Source: Alcaligenaceae bacterium CGII-47 (lineage in GTDB: Bacteria > Pseudomonadota > Gammaproteobacteria > Burkholderiales > Burkholderiaceae_B). Taken from it: a stretch of 40,988 nucleotides of DNA. A program made the position numbers and the translations under genes. The notes under the pieces were generated by a model. That model was not told the origin of the DNA. It saw only the letters and a program-made list of their open reading frames with translations, and did not search any database. Positions 40,988 to 40,988 of the stretch are shown one piece after another. The DNA is taken from contig JAHTBO010000014.1 in assembly GCA_019166125.1 (NCBI GenBank), forward strand, positions 1-40,988. Reading direction: 5' to 3'. The first letter of the stretch is position 1, and each line of letters opens with the position of its first letter.

Positions 40988-40988
40988 C

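Noticed and set aside
1..40988. CRISPR arrays, tRNA, rRNA or riboswitches
   Set aside because: No regularly spaced repeats, cloverleaf-like sequence, rRNA segment or recognisable riboswitch core was found on reading both strands; a covariance-model scan would be needed for certainty.

Overview
The window looks like part of a betaproteobacterial genome, most likely Burkholderiales and perhaps Alcaligenaceae. The GC content is moderately high. There are LivGFHM-type ABC transporters, Bug/TctC-type binding proteins, many CoA-dependent catabolic genes and a meta-cleavage operon. That placement is inference from gene content; no rRNA or other taxonomic marker is present.

Layout. (1) 1-1070: mobile-element debris: the start of an IS66-type tnpA, a frameshifted plasmid/ICE-type LPD11-like gene, and an unrecognised small ORF. 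(2) 1073-5059: remains of a four-carbon acid sugar locus: a 5'-truncated DUF1537 kinase, an intact PdxA2-type dehydrogenase, and a DeoR repressor split by a complete IS3-family element (3662-4854, 4-bp target duplication). (3) 5085-5327: the C-terminal scrap of an M20 amidohydrolase. (4) 5340-22677: a large acyl-CoA catabolic island. A minus-strand operon (CoA ligase, Fe-alcohol dehydrogenase, livGFHM) and a plus-strand unit (thioesterase, enoyl-CoA hydratase) diverge from about 11.6 kb. An acyl-CoA dehydrogenase and tetR follow on the plus strand. A second minus-strand operon (racemase, crotonase, BadH-like SDR, crotonase, CoA ligase, periplasmic binding protein, quinone oxidoreductase) starts near 22.6 kb. 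(5) 22955-26235: a LysR regulator divergent from a creatinase-like M24 protein and a Tat-exported binding protein. (6) 26313-29342: a 5'-truncated IS3 element that has cut the end of a DNA methyltransferase gene, preceded by a serine recombinase. (7) 29635-38155: an mhp-type meta-cleavage operon (binding protein, flavin hydroxylase, MhpB, D, F, E, C) with its divergent IclR/MhpR regulator, closed by a strong hairpin. (8) 38262-40988: more debris: an ssb pseudogene, an orphan membrane protein, a resolvase/IS66 chimera and the end of a helix-turn-helix gene.

How the genes work together. The acyl-CoA island can import a carboxylic acid (Liv ABC system), activate it to the CoA thioester (two ligases), epimerise an alpha-methyl or alpha-branched acyl-CoA (racemase), and take it through dehydrogenation, hydration and 3-hydroxyacyl oxidation. 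The closest recognisable relative of the SDR is BadH of cyclohexanecarboxylate degradation, so an alicyclic or branched acid is a reasonable guess. The three promoter regions of this island share one 23-bp palindrome of the form ATGA-N3-RTGA-N-TCAT-N3-TCAY. This points to a single regulon, probably governed by the TetR protein encoded inside it. The mhp operon should convert a dihydroxylated aromatic acid to a dienoate, pyruvate and acetyl-CoA. Its regulator gene carries an exact 53-bp tandem duplication that shifts the frame, while the predicted operator is intact.

The best candidates for something new are the three-palindrome regulon with its alicyclic/branched acyl-CoA pathway, the mosaic pair of CoA ligases (about 98% identical over the first 512 bp, strongly divergent after), and the potentially reversible 53-bp switch in mhpR. 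All comparisons were made by eye and from memory of the families; no database search was run.
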